From Meconema thalassinum (Eukaryota; Arthropoda; Insecta; Orthoptera; Tettigoniidae): a stretch of DNA of 64,000 nt. The position numbers were made by a program, and so were the translations under genes. Under the pieces are notes generated by a model. The model was not told the origin of the DNA. It did not search any database and worked only from the letters and a program-made list of their open reading frames with translations. Of this stretch, positions 23,180 to 33,949 are shown in pieces. Positions within the stretch are counted from its first letter, which is position 1. Each line of letters begins with the position of its first letter. Location: positions 1,384,429,723-1,384,493,722 of the forward strand of contig OX336388.2 of NCBI GenBank assembly GCA_946902985.2, read 5' to 3'.

Positions 23180-23651
23180 GTGGCTTCAGTGGCGTAGTTG
23201 GTAGCATGCTGAGCTTCTATGCCCAAGATCGCGGGTTCAAACCCAGCCAAAGTCCTCGGATTTTTTAAGAGCTTTCAAAATCCCTCAGTATGCCTTCCTT
23301 TGTAAGCGAAGTAAAGCCGGCGGGCCCGTGTCATAGATTTATGGCATGTTAAAGAACCTTCCACTAATTACACTTGTGTGAAGCTTAATTATACGTAAAA
23401 TTTGTTCAACACTCAAAGGTGGCATCTAGTAACCAAGTTCTGAACTAGTAGTCGTTGACGGTTGCGTTTGGTGCTAAAAGTAGGAACTACTGGAAAATTC
23501 AATGTCTACAGTCCTTACCTGAATTACAGATAACACACAATAACGCAGTCATCACAATTAACACCGGTTATCAGACAGATTCTACGCACACCCAAAGTAC
23601 ACGGGACTACATGACCGCGTTGTCGCAGCCCCTAAACTGAGGAACCAACCA
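23180..23651 (+). repeat. Full-length tRNA-derived SINE with 14-bp target-site duplication
   Basis: Flanked by ACACATTTAGTCAG at 23166-23179 and 23652-23665. The head GGCTTCAGTGGCGTAGTTGG (A box) and ATCGCGGGTTCAAACCCAG (B box) starts the element. The body includes TATGCCTTCCTTTGTAAGCG and TCATAGATTTATGGCATG. The tail is CCGCGTTGTCGCAGCCCCTA, then GGAACCAACCA. Other copies: 54643-55140, 58462-58770 and, reversed, 27036-27394. Confidence 0.92.
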
Positions 23652-23724
23652 ACACATTTAGTCAGTTGGAATTTTATTTTGTTGTAAATATTTAGGGTTA
23701 TCGGAGCCAGTATGAGTCAGTGTC

Positions 23725-24635
23725 AAACATTCTTGGCTGTCATCTCTAACGTCCAAGTACGATTCCCGGCTCTGCAAAGAAAATTAATTCTAGTTTGAGG
23801 GTTTTATTATTCGAGTCCGAAGCACTACAACATACACAAGAGGGATGATACGTAATATTACAAAGAAATAAAACAATAATATATACAACACTGTCTCGAT
23901 TTAGATTTCCTTCGCCTAGAAACGGGACACTGTCACACCCCGTTCATGACTTTCCATTAACTCCTGCGTTGTGCAAGAGCACGGGCACAGTTCACAGGAA
24001 CACAGGTGTACCATGGTCTGTCTCTGTCCACACAAGGAGTTCCGATTCCTGTAGGTATCCCCATTTGTGGAGATTAACTTTGCATCCCCAACACCAGTCC
24101 GAAGTCTGTTGAGTGACCGCCAAGTTTCCCAGTTGTTATTGTGGCCTGCTGGGAGCCTTTTCTTGGCCTTCATCCAATCTGGTGGTATGGTGGATTGCCA
24201 TAGCTGTATCCTGGCTACCTCGGGTTTTGTAATAGGCATCGATATTGTTAGCAGAAAACTTTTCCTTGATTTTAGCCGCCTTCTTGGAGGCTGGTCACCA
24301 AAGAGAGGGTGAGCATGGTCCTCTGCGGACCTCTGAAACGGGCCACACTCAGCTTCGTAGGGCAAAATTGGAGAAAGATGTGTTCGACTCTCATCTCAGC
24401 CATCCTGGAAGTGATTACTTGTGGTTAGCCACTTCTACTCCAGGCAAATGCCAGGATGGTTCCTAACTTATGGCCACGGCTGACTCGTTCCGAATCCTTG
24501 CCTCAAACACAAACACACACACCACTAGAGTCATCACAATGACACAGGTTATCAGTCGGATCCCACACACACTTCCAAGTACAATAGGCTATGCGACCTT
24601 GATGTCGCAAACACCTGAATGAATGAACAACAACA
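23725..24635 (+). repeat. tRNA-derived SINE interrupted by a retrotransposon fragment
   Basis: The head (23736-23800; GTACGATTCCCGGCTCTGC) breaks off near 23805. The body resumes at about 24326 with CGGGCCACACTCAGC, continues with GTTCGACTCTCATCTCAGCC and ends in GATGTCGCAAACACC and an AACAACAACAG tail. The order of parts matches the uninterrupted copy at 49440-49660. Confidence 0.6.
23812..24325 (-). pseudogene. Non-LTR retrotransposon C-terminus (family IV)
   Basis: Minus strand reads HPLFGDQPPRRRLKSRKSFL, VARIQLWQST, ETWRSLNRLRTGVGDAK and a cysteine-rich end with CGQRQTMVHLCSCELCPCSC. This matches copies at 41306-41970, 50440-50800 and 53690-54332, where the last part is a cleaner C-x-CG-x2-QT-x2-H-x3-C zinc-knuckle-like tail. 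Such tails occur at the end of ORF2 in Jockey/I-type elements. The catalytic domain is missing. Confidence 0.75.
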
Positions 24636-24712
24636 GAATATTTGAAAAGGTGTAGAGTGCACACATTAGCCATAAGTCATTTGAAGGCCATTTCCAAAAC
24701 CAATACATGTAA

Positions 24713-24800
24713 TAGTACATTATGCAACAAGCCTATAATGGCAATAATTAAGACACGAGTTCTTAATTACCATTATAGGCGGGTTGCATACGACTGTTTA
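24713..24800. repeat. Palindrome next to MITE-like element
   Basis: ATTATGCAAC-AGCCTATAATGG and its complement CCATTATAGGC-GGTTGCATA form an inverted repeat of about 32 bp with a very short loop. The same palindrome, with a longer loop, is at 44738-44863. Confidence 0.7.
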
Positions 24801-24801
24801 T

Positions 24802-25470
24802 GTTCGACGATAATTATAACTATTTTATGTTCGAACATAAATATTCATAAATATCTGTCGAGATTTCACCAGTTTTATGTACTGAACAGAGAGCATGGGA
24901 CGCAGAGAATACCTTGTATTTTACCATGGCCTCCTGGAATACCTCACTATGACACTGGCCACGCAGTAAAATTTAAAATAGGGGGCCATGGAAGTGAGCG
25001 TAGGTGCGATGCTATCCTCACCTAATTGGTCACACAACTGTTTCTTGAGCTCAGATTGGTGGGAGAAACTGTATCATAACTTGTACTACAGGGCACCAGG
25101 GACTGTTCTCCGCAGTGCCTACAACCTGCTGCGAGAGATAGCGTCACCAGTTACGTTGGTAGCATGGCTCTCGCTTGTATCATAACAAACAAACAGTAAA
25201 CTTTGTACTCACCACAGCCATTCATAACATACTGTTGCACCCTTCCAATAATCTAATTATAAACACTGACGAATTCGACAGCCCACATCCCACACATGTG
25301 GCCTTCACACTATCGAGGACACTGTGCTGCCAACTAAACTGATGACGCAACCTCACGCAGCTGCACGTAGCCACTGGGGAGAACATTTCCTGGCGCCCTG
25401 AATAATAAGCCTAATTATAGTAGAGTTTACTGACATATAATATTTACATTTTGCCAGGGTCGAACATAAT
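24802..25470 (+). mobile_element. MITE-like element X, copy 1 (rearranged)
   Basis: Begins TTTATGTTCGACGATAATTA and ends near 25470 with the inverse CAGGGTCGAACATAATTG. The interior CCTAATTGGTCACACAACTG and TGGGAGAAACTGTATCATAA match 45245-45305. Extra sequence in the middle suggests an insertion. Confidence 0.6.
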
Positions 25471-25604
25471 TGTACCGTAGTTATAAAGCTAACTTTTCAG
25501 TGTTGCCTATACAAACTGTCAGTTGTAACTCTGCAGTCGGTCAACAGTCCAAAGGCTGGGCGGCGTGCAATGTATACAATGCATGTATGTCAAATCTTTA
25601 TTCC

Positions 25605-25655
25605 AGTTTTGGGGCAGGTGACCTCGCAGTTCTGCCCCTTAAAACAATATTAATA
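25605..25655 (+). repeat. SINE 3' tail
   Basis: GGGGCAGGTGACCTCGCAGT and the CTGCCCCTTAAAACAAT tail match 6985-7056. Confidence 0.5.
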
Positions 25656-25789
25656 CCACAATACAATTCCCGTTTCTCCATGAATATCTATGACTTTAGT
25701 CATAATTCTAAATTTTCCCGTATTGATTATTATATATTATAAGAATATCCGCGTTACAATACAAATTTCATATCATACGATGTCCTTAT

Positions 25790-25840
25790 AAACTATGATA
25801 CATGTTTCGGCTCATTTTGAGCCTTCTTCAGTCAAAAGCA
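25790..25840 (-). other. Hammerhead-ribozyme-like motif
   Basis: Minus strand: CTGAAGA (25831-25825), stem GGCTC-AAAAT-GAGCC, GAAAC (25808-25804), AT, GTA. The hammerhead core CUGANGA allows any base at the fourth-from-last position, and H17 can be A. One extra A sits between core and stem II, unlike the canonical form, so self-cleavage is unproven. Confidence 0.5.
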
Positions 25841-25844
25841 CTAA

Positions 25845-27030
25845 TGCAATTCTCACAAAACAGTCTTGGGTTGATCAGTGTGACCTATCAATAAAATTTG
25901 TAAATATCTATTTTTATAACATTTTCACATCGTCATTGCAATTAAAACATTGGACATAAAATGCTTAGAGAATTTAAAAAAATATATAAAATTCAAACCG
26001 TGGACTCATCGTCGTTGAAATCATCTTTTCCAAATAAGGAACCTGTAACAACAAAAAGCTCCTGACAATCTACGTTTCTTACTTGGAAAACCTGAACTTA
26101 TAACTCTGATTGGGCAATAACTTACCCCATTGTACAGACGTCTTGTATAAAAATCATGTGTTTACTATCCTGGTAGAGACGAAAATAAGGAAGTTTCTTG
26201 GTTAATAACTTTACAAATTGTGTTCATCACCCTTTAAACCGAAAAGATATTTGAAAATATGAAAAATAAACTAAAACGTAACCCACGTATAAATGACAAA
26301 TCTCCATTTAATTGAATCTAAAGTTGATAATTAAACATTGAAGGTAAAACATAATTTCATGACTAAAAAGAAAGGAATTAACCCCTATATTCAACATGAA
26401 CAGCTTCTTATTGAGGGATAACACTGACAAACCGAGAATAATACTCATCCATGGCATATTCTTCCACCGAGACTGATTTTCGTATCTATAGCAATCAGGG
26501 TTTGTTCTTTTGAAGGGTAGAATGAAAGTGTGATGATATGACCGTTAAAGTCTCTATCATGAACCACGGTATCTCCTTTTGACGTGAAATCAAAATCATC
26601 GAAAGTGTTATTTCACGTCCAAAATCCCATATGTATTTAATTGGTATCACATCCGGTCCGCCTCGGTTGACCATCCTGGATGCTCCTTAAAAAAAAAAGT
26701 CCTCTCGGCACGCCGGAAGGCGGAGGTAGATTTCACCGGACAAACTTGGGGATAGGCGAAAATAGGCAGAATATGCAGGTTTTCGTAGAAGGATCAGACC
26801 TCATTTATTGCGAGAAGGTATTTTATAATTGGAGCTTAATTAACTTTGTTTTTCGTCATTTTATGCCTATTTTAAACATTTTAGTGTCTTATGGGAACGG
26901 TAACCTTCTTGTCATTTGGAGTCCATTTTTATACTTGTGGTCACACTGTCCTTATGCAAGGTTTCGACACTGATGTGTAACTATGTAACGGTCTGTTACT
27001 TCTTCACGCAAAATTATATCTCCCGCAGAG
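25845..27030. other. No gene seen
   Basis: AT-rich with only short frames. A 97-codon plus-strand frame at 26680-26973 has no motif I recognise. Confidence 0.5.
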
Positions 27031-27035
27031 ATTTT

Positions 27036-27394
27036 GGTTGGTTCCTCAGTTTAGGGCCTGCGACAACGCGGTCATGTTACCACGTGTACTTAGGGATGGC
27101 TCTATTAGTATGTAATTCAGGTAAGGACTGCAGACGGTCAATTTCAAGCAGTAGTTCCTAATGTTGCTACCAGGTACTACCGTCAACGACACCTACCTGT
27201 GGACTTGGCTACTAGATGCCACCGCAACCAGCAACTTCCAACGAACGTTGGAACTTCCCCTCCAAAGGAAAGCATACTGAGGGATTTTTAGCGCTCTTAG
27301 AAAATCCGACGACTTCGGCCGGCTTTGAACTCGCGACCTTGGGCATAGACATTCAGCATGCTTACTACCAGTTACGTCACCGAAGCCGCTTCAC
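27036..27394 (-). repeat. tRNA-derived SINE (same family as 23180-23651)
   Basis: Runs from GGTTGGTTCCTCAGTTTAGG (tail) to CTTACTACCAGTTACGTCAC (head complement), with the B-box complement GGCTTTGAACTCGCGACC. Confidence 0.8.
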
Positions 27395-27529
27395 ACTTAG
27401 ATGGAATTCTGAATATGATCTCGTGCAAGTGCGTTATCTTGGCAACGTCTGATGGCTCATCCCTCATCAATTTAGTAGTGTTGCCATGGCAACCACTGAT
27501 AGCTCTTGGCATTTTCTTATAATTCCGAA

Positions 27530-27930
27530 ATAATTTTTCTCATCCCTTGGCATAATGGTGGGTCATATCAAAAATTCTTTCAGACAAAATTTTAGGTAAT
27601 TATTAGGGGAATATTGTCCATTTGTACGGTTTTGATATTGTGCCTATTAAGAGAGATATGATTAATGTTTCCCGAAAAACCCACTTTTCCCACCCCTTTG
27701 GTCAATGGTTGGTGCTATAAAAAACTCTTCAAACATAAATTTTTGGGCTTTATCCGACACATAGTATGAACGTTGAACGGATTCGATATTTCACATATTA
27801 AGAGAGTTATAGCAATATTTCACTTTTTCGAAAAAAGCCCCCCATTTTCACCCCCTTCGACCGATTTAGCCCAGTTACGAACTCGACCGAGATTTTATAG
27901 GAATACATATTCGGTAAAAAATTCAAAGTG
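27530..27930. repeat. Degenerate tandem repeat, about 140-bp unit
   Basis: Two and a half units share CCCACTTTTCCCACCCCTTTGG-like starts, a CAAACATAAATTTTTGGGC-like middle and GATATT..CATATTAAGAGAG. Divergence is high. Confidence 0.55.
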
Positions 27931-27984
27931 TTTGGTGCAAAATTACGGCATATATCGTGTCCACAAGAAACTGATATACATATA

Positions 27985-28020
27985 TATACATATATATATA
28001 TACATACAATATATATAAAC
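27985..28020. repeat. (TA)n/(TATATACA)n microsatellite
   Basis: About 35 bp of alternating TA with scattered C. Confidence 0.8.
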
Positions 28021-28029
28021 TTTTGAACT

Positions 28030-29070
28030 GACGGTGGTTTTGGGGTCTGGGGGATGTGAAACGCGAAGATATGTCGAAATTTTCCGGAAGTCGAAACATG
28101 GGACCCATATTGTTATATTGTTATACCCTGGGGTTCCCACAGGGTGTAGCCACCCCCTATCATCCCCTTTCGTCACCTTTTACCCCAATTTCACGCTACA
28201 ACCCCTAAGAGGAACCAACAAAAACAAACATCTAGTCATTACAAGTACAGTGGCTTAGCAGGCCTTCTCGTACACACTTGTGGTAACTCTTGCCACACAA
28301 ATCCAAACACCTACCGTAGCTACCTGGTGTGTGGGGCAGGAATCTGCTCACTACATTATACAAACACGGGCAATTTACCTAAATACCAGCCCTACCAGGA
28401 ACTAAGCATCTTTCGTCCACCGAGGTGCTGTCCGATGCCTACTCGACCGCTTTGCAGTTCTGGTAAGTGTACTCAAGGTTCTCCTAAGTATTTCCTTTCT
28501 GTTCCAAACCCAGTAAGGCCTACTTGTAATCATCCCATTCATTCTTGTGCACTTTGCATCACACTTGTAAAAATTAAACCATTCACACCCTCTTAAACTG
28601 CCTCCTTGTATTTATTGAGCATTCTACTCGAACTCCGGCTCGCCACCAGCAAGCCTTTACTCAGCTGCGCCACACAGGCTCAATCGCTTGTCAGGTGTTT
28701 AACATTTGTAAACACTAAGTCAGCATTCGCTCCTCGCTTCGTAAGCAAGGGCAGCCTTCAGCTTGCCTGTCTCTTTCATTCTTTGCTTCACAAACCAGTT
28801 GCACTCGCGTCCTGCATACAATTTTTAACATATTTTAGTAAACACCGCCCTAATTCAAGCTACCAACCCCCCAGGGCAATACAATACCATATAAGGTATT
28901 AGAGACAATACACAACAGTCATACATATCCATAATTCTTCCTTACCTTGAGCAAATGTACTGAATTTCACTAATTCTCATGTGCAGCTAGTTTTCCGTAA
29001 CGTCAAAGAAACGAGAGGAATTCAAATAAGCGTTTTTCTTCTTTTCTTTCGTTTATCTAATTTTAATTTT
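28030..29070. other. No gene seen
   Basis: More GC-rich than its surroundings. Frames of up to 98 codons (28327-28596, 28606-28902) have no recognisable domain. Confidence 0.45.
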
Positions 29071-29074
29071 ATGT

Positions 29075-29390
29075 CCAGCCGCCATTACTCCCGTTTCTGT
29101 GGGATGGGGTGTGAGATGCGTTGAATTTCTCTGTGGAGGATGTTTTCTTTAAGATTGAATGGCCTACCTGCCACCAACTCCATGATATGAGTTAATGACA
29201 GAAGATTCAAAGTGAATGAAACAGAGTAAGAAGTTGACCTATTAAAATAGCTACTGGCCGGGTCTTGAGGTAACCAGGGAAACCCATATCAAGGAAGGCT
29301 GACGGTGGTGTTGGAACTCCCGTCCGTCGAGTCTTCTGATAGTTTATCCCTATGATGTATCGCTGTGCTTTAGCGAGAGTGAAATAAAAA
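29075..29390 (-). repeat. tRNA-derived SINE
   Basis: Same parts as 49807-50148: CCCGTTTCTGTGGGATGGGG, CTGGCCGGGTCTTGAGG, GAAGGCTGACGGTGGTG and a worn head near 29330. Confidence 0.5.
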
Positions 29391-29944
29391 AAATAATATA
29401 TAAATTACAACAAATTATCGAAGTTTGCAGAAACAATTAAATTAAATAAGAGTAAATTGGAGATATTGTACTTGTACGTTTCTATTTTTCTGAGAGGTCG
29501 CGTAACTGAGCAATATGTCTGAACCGATGAGTTAAATAGATATGGAGACCGAGTAATGATATTTTCTCACAAGTCAAGTGAGCGACCATAAGTCGTCACG
29601 TGAATCCTTACAACCCTCGTCAGCTTATGGAACACCTAGTCTTTAGTTAGAAAGACGACGTAGCAGCCTAGTGGCAAATGAATGTTGCGAAGTGTTTTGC
29701 GTGTCATACAAAAAAAAAGGGAAGTTGGTGAACAACCGTAAACAAAGTTTAAAGTTGTGTAAAGTGTGAAACTTGTTGAGTAGTCATTGAAAGAATGCCT
29801 GAAGATGACGGGCACATTTATGCATTGGATACATACTGCGTATTTTGTTACTTATATCGTAAGAACATTCAGTGCAGAATACATATTCCGCTCAACCTGA
29901 TAGTTACAGTACCGTGCAGCTAAATTCAGTCACACGAGCAAAAT

Positions 29945-30312
29945 ATTGTTGTTGTTGTTTCATTTTTGAGGTGGCTTGGACATCGTGGTTATTTAGCTCA
30001 ATGTACTTGGGTGTGTGAGGATTTACGTTTCATAACCTGTGTTATTATGATGGCTGTATTAGTATGTGTGTATTTGGAATTCAGATGAGGATTGGTTAGG
30101 AGGCTGTCGTGGCCCTAAGATTAGAAACTCTATAGGCATCTGCCTGGAGTAGAAGTGGGAAACCACGGAAAACTACTTCCAGGATGGCTGAGGTGGAAAT
30201 CAAACCCACCTCATCTCAATTTTGCCACGCATGGCTGGATGTATCCCGTTCCAGCCCTCGGATCAAATTTAAATTTCTTGGCAGAGCCAGGAATAAAACG
30301 CGAGGCGAGTTG
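29945..30312 (-). repeat. tRNA-derived SINE, broken by MITE X
   Basis: From a GTT tail through GGCTTGGACATCGTGG, ATCTGCCTGGAGTAGAAG and GGAAAACTACTTCCAGGATG to CTTGGCAGAGCCAGGAATAA. The head stops where MITE X begins. Confidence 0.65.
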
Positions 30313-30857
30313 CATACGACTGTTTATGATCGACGATAATTATGATTGTATTATATGTTTTTACATAAATATTCATACATATCTGTGGAGATTGTCACTT
30401 GAATTTTGTGATCGGAGTGCAAGCGCTGGGTTTCATATTTCTGTTTTCCAGATTCTCTGACCAACCGACGCATGCGCTCTGTGTACTTGGCAATGTCATA
30501 CATATTCTTTGATGCCATATGTGTGCAGCCTACCGACGTGCACCAGCATTCAGTAAAACGGTCACCGAAGTCGTTTGAAAGCAATGCGCTGTGTAGAAAT
30601 TGGTGTTGGGGATATTAAGGTACAGTCCTATTTCTTGTCCCATATTGGCCAGTTTATTTACGGTAACACATCGGTCGGTAATTTATATAGACATGTTGAT
30701 TTTGAGCGCATGCGCGAAGGTATTCTTACCTAATTGGTCAATTAATGAGCTTGACTGGGGAAACTGTATCATAATGGAAAACAGTGCTGTAATTACCATC
30801 ACAATGATACAGTTTTCTGGCACATAATGTTTACATTTCGACATCGTCGAACATAAA
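30313..30857 (+). mobile_element. MITE-like element X, copy 2
   Basis: Starts GCATACGACTGTTTATGATC-GACGATAATTAT and ends with the inverse ACATCGTCGAACATAAA. The interior TGAGCGCATGCGCGAAGGTA and AATTGGTCA match 45217-45256. No coding frame. Confidence 0.65.
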
Positions 30858-31034
30858 AAAACAAATATAATAAAACACAATTAAAAGAAACAACCTTAAC
30901 ATGATTCAAACCCTTGCTACACAGGTGAGAGACAAGCATCTTGACCATTCAACCAAAGTACCATCTCGAGCTTTGCAGGTGACAATAGGTCCAGTAAGTG
31001 CCATACGGACTGGAAATTAGGAAAATCTTTAGCA

Positions 31035-31180
31035 TAGTATAACGTGCAATATACTATGTTGTATTTCAACAAGCTATTACAACGAACATTCAATTATACT
31101 CCTTGATAAGGACAAGGAGCTATAAACTTAACTGTACCCGTACATTTAGGAGAAAGTAAGCTATATGTTCTTTAAGATGG
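31035..31180 (+). repeat. Dispersed repeat Y, copy 1
   Basis: GTTGTATTTCAACAAGCTA, CATTCAATTATACTCCTTGA and CATTTAGGAGAAAGTAAGCT recur at 40497-40612 and, reversed, at 61150-61260. Confidence 0.65.
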
Positions 31181-31188
31181 TATATTGG

Positions 31189-31331
31189 CTTTCACGGCCA
31201 AGGAATTAAAACTCAGCAATATTTCTAGGTTTATGGCATGACTTATGTGGGGTTTCGCCTAGGAACACCAAGCTGGCTCATCAGTGGGCTCATGGTGTTC
31301 CTAGACGAAACCCCACATAAGACACAGCATA
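31189..31331 (+). repeat. Foldback element, left part (split by the pogo-like transposon)
   Basis: TTGGCTTTCACGGCCAAGGA followed by a near-perfect palindrome of the GTGGGGTTTCGCCTAGGAACA type. It is homologous to the array at 16374-17410. The missing end, AACCTAGAAATATTGCTGA, lies beyond the transposon at 33926-33945. Confidence 0.75.
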
Positions 31332-31825
31332 AGGTAAAGGCAGGTAAGATTGCGCAGACTTTAAGATTGCGCAGTGGCATTTTCTTACAGTTGGCAGCAC
31401 TGGTGACCCAAGCCATTCTGTGGAGAAACGTGTATTGCAAAGTGCTCTTCGAAAGTGTGAACGATTTTGCTGATTCTACTTGTATAAAGTATTAAGAGGT
31501 AAGAATAATTAATCATCCTATTTGATGTAATTTGTATTCTTCAGGAAATAAGCCTTAGAGATCCTTTAAATTATGATTTAGTTGAAACAAATAATCCTCT
31601 CGCAATGGGAACTCCTAACAAAGACTGTGAGCGGCTCGATGTGCGTATACGTAACTGCTTCTGCCATCTGTTAGCGAAAGTGTTGAACTACGCAGAAACC
31701 TGCAAGACCGCGCGCTCTGCGCAGTCTTGGAGGAACTGTGCGCCATCTTGCAGGCACATTCTTGTTCTGTAGAAATCGTTCATATCTACGATATTCTTTC
31801 TTTCAGACGTCTATTTAACGGCAGT

Positions 31826-33685
31826 ATGAGCTCAACATACTCAAGAAAATCAGAGAGGAAACTTATATTTACGACAGAAATCTTAGAGGAAGCCAGAAAG
31901 AGAATTGAAAATGGTGAAAGTCAAAGAAAAGTGGCTACTTCATTGGGTACTAAGGAATCCACTTTGAGAAATAGATTAAAATTGGCAAGGAAAAAAATAA
32001 TTACGGTAGTTGGTTAATAATTGTTTATGGCAATTCATAATTAACTAAATTAAGTAAATTATATTTAAAAATTAAGTTCAATTAAAAATATTTAACAAAT
32101 ATTATAGGCCTACTACAGTACATAAATATTTTCAACTCCAATGTTTAATATTTATTCCTCGAGTAGCCTACGTTATGTAATATATTTCTTCGTTAATTTA
32201 CAGGGGACTGTACCAATTTCCTTGGGACGTCACAAACCTGTGTTCACGCCAGAACAGGAACAAAAATTGGCCGACCATTTGAGGGAACTGGACAAAAGGT
32301 TTTATGGAATTACCAGAAAACAGCTGATGAGTTTAGCGTACGAATTTGCTGAGAGGAATAAGATTGAACATAGGTTCAATAAGAAAACTAGATTAGCAGG
32401 AAAGAACTGGGTTTTGGCCTTTTGTAAGAGGCAAAAGCTGTCATTACGCACACCAGAGAAGTGCAGCATAGGAAGAGCAATTGGATTCAATCGAGTCCAA
32501 TGTGACCGATTCTATGATAATTTGGCAAGTGTGTGTGTTGATGAAATGTTCCCAGCTCATAGGAAATTTAATATGGACGAGTCCGGTATATCAACCGTGC
32601 CTAATACTGTTCCTAAAATTATATCTCCTAAAGGGAAGAAAATAGTCTGTAAGGTCACATCGGGAGAGAGAGGGCAGGCAGTTACCGTAGTGTGTTGTAT
32701 GGGGCCTACAGGCATATTTGTTCCTCCAGCGATGATCTTTGCGAGGAAGAGAATGAAGCCAGATCTGTACATGGATGCTCCTGAAGGGACATTGCCAATT
32801 ATATCCGACTCTGGCTATATGAACACTGAGCTCTTTGTAGAGTGGCTCAAACATTTCAAAAACTTTGTAAAGCCATCAAAAGAGGATCCAGTTCTCCTTA
32901 TACTGGATAACCACATTTCCCACTGCAGCATTGATGCTGTTCTTTACTGCAGGGAACACAGCATCACCTTGCTTTCACTACCACCCCATGCAAGCCACAG
33001 GCTTCAGCCTTTGGATGTTGGCTTTTTTGGGCCTCTGAAGAAAGCCTATTCTCAAGAAGCTGATACGTGGTTGGTGAATCATCCTGGCACTGCAATTACA
33101 CAGGCCAACGTGGCCAGGATCTTCAAATCAGCCTACGAGAGAGCAGCAAAGATGGAGACAGCCGTTCAAGCTTTCATCAAAACTGGAATTCATCCGTTTA
33201 ACCGGAATGTATTTTTGGATGACGACTTTGCTCCCTCGGAGGTAACATTCCGCCCATCTGTGCAGGAAAATGAACCTGCTGTAGAGGAGCAAATTCAAAA
33301 TGCAAAAGTTTACGAGCCACAGGTGTCACCTGCTAAGATATCTCCCCTACCAAAGGCAGCTCAAGCAACCAAACGCAAGAGAACTTGCAAAAGGTCTGAA
33401 GTTCTATCTTCCTCTCCTTATAAGAATGGCCTTCTTGCAACGAAGAATGAACAAGCAAAAAAACAGGGCAGGAAAACTCTTCACTTCGGTGTAAGTTCAG
33501 TAGCGTCAACTTCGTCAGCTGTCACAACTGCCGAAGAAGAGAAAATCGTGTGTCCTTGCTGTGACGAAGAGTATGAGGAACCAATTATTGAAGACTGGGT
33601 GCAATGTAGTAGGTGCAAACAGTGGTGGCATGAAGGGTGTTCGAACTATGAAGGCATAGGACTCTTCAAATGCGAATTGTGCTAA
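31826..33685 (+). CDS. Pogo/Tigger-like transposase with PHD finger (spliced)
   Basis: Predicted 553-residue protein from two exons: 31826-32005 and 32204-33685. The 198-bp intron has GTAGTT at the donor and TTTACAG at the acceptor; splicing is phase 0 and rebuilds KKIIT-GTVPISLGR. Residues about 10-58 form a Psq-type helix-turn-helix (ENGESQRKVATSLGTKESTL). Residues 68-150 are a CENP-B-type DNA-binding helix-turn-helix (RFYGITRKQLMSLAYEFAE). The DDE domain has Asp185 (NMDESG), Asp295 (LLILDNH) and Asp331 (LQPLDVG), spacing DD35D. The C-terminus (510-553) is a Cys4-His-Cys3 PHD finger (CPCC, WVQCSRCKQWWHEGC, CELC). A Lys/Arg-rich stretch near KRKRTCKR may be nuclear-localising. The ATG at 31826 was chosen because it precedes the helix-turn-helix directly; an in-frame ATG at 31727 exists upstream. 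No stop or frameshift interrupts it, so it may be functional or recently active. Confidence 0.88.
32006..32203 (+). other. Predicted intron of the transposase gene
   Basis: GT...AG boundaries, pyrimidine-rich acceptor (TTTCTTCGTTAATTTACAG), AT-rich interior with stop codons in frame. Confidence 0.75.
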
Positions 33686-33843
33686 TGCGTATTCTTACAG
33701 GACGCCATGCGCATTCTTAAAGGACAGTGCCTTTAAGACTGCGCATTTGCAATTAATTAAAAAACATTTTTTTACATTTAATATACATTATTTTAAGTGT
33801 TCTCTGTATACGCATTGTGTTCGCAATTAATTGAAGTCTTGTT

Positions 33844-33849
33844 AATAAA
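33844..33849 (+). terminator. Polyadenylation signal AATAAA
   Basis: Canonical hexamer about 160 bp after the transposase stop codon and inside the transposon end. Confidence 0.6.
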
Positions 33850-33949
33850 TTTTGTGTTAAATTGGTCACAAAAGTAGTTTATCTATGGACATAAATACAC
33901 TAAGTGCGCAAGTGCCTTTACCTTAAACCTAGAAATATTGCTGATTTTT

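Larger units (their letters stand above)
31332..33923 (+). mobile_element. Complete pogo/Tigger-like DNA transposon
   Basis: Terminal inverted repeats AGGTAAAGGCA (31332-31342 and 33913-33923, inverted) are flanked by TA on both sides (31330-31331, 33924-33925). Removing the element rebuilds a foldback copy like that at 17340-17400 (GCATA + AACCTAGAA...). Subterminal TGCGCAG-CTTTAAG boxes occur at both ends (31351-31375; 33700-33755). Length is about 2.6 kb, normal for an autonomous pogo-type element. It holds one intact transposase gene with an intron and a polyadenylation signal AATAAA at 33844. Confidence 0.9.

Noticed and set aside
23916..24365. Start codon at 24365 as a real gene start
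   Set aside because: The first codons are SINE sequence; only the part below about 24325 is reverse-transcriptase-derived.
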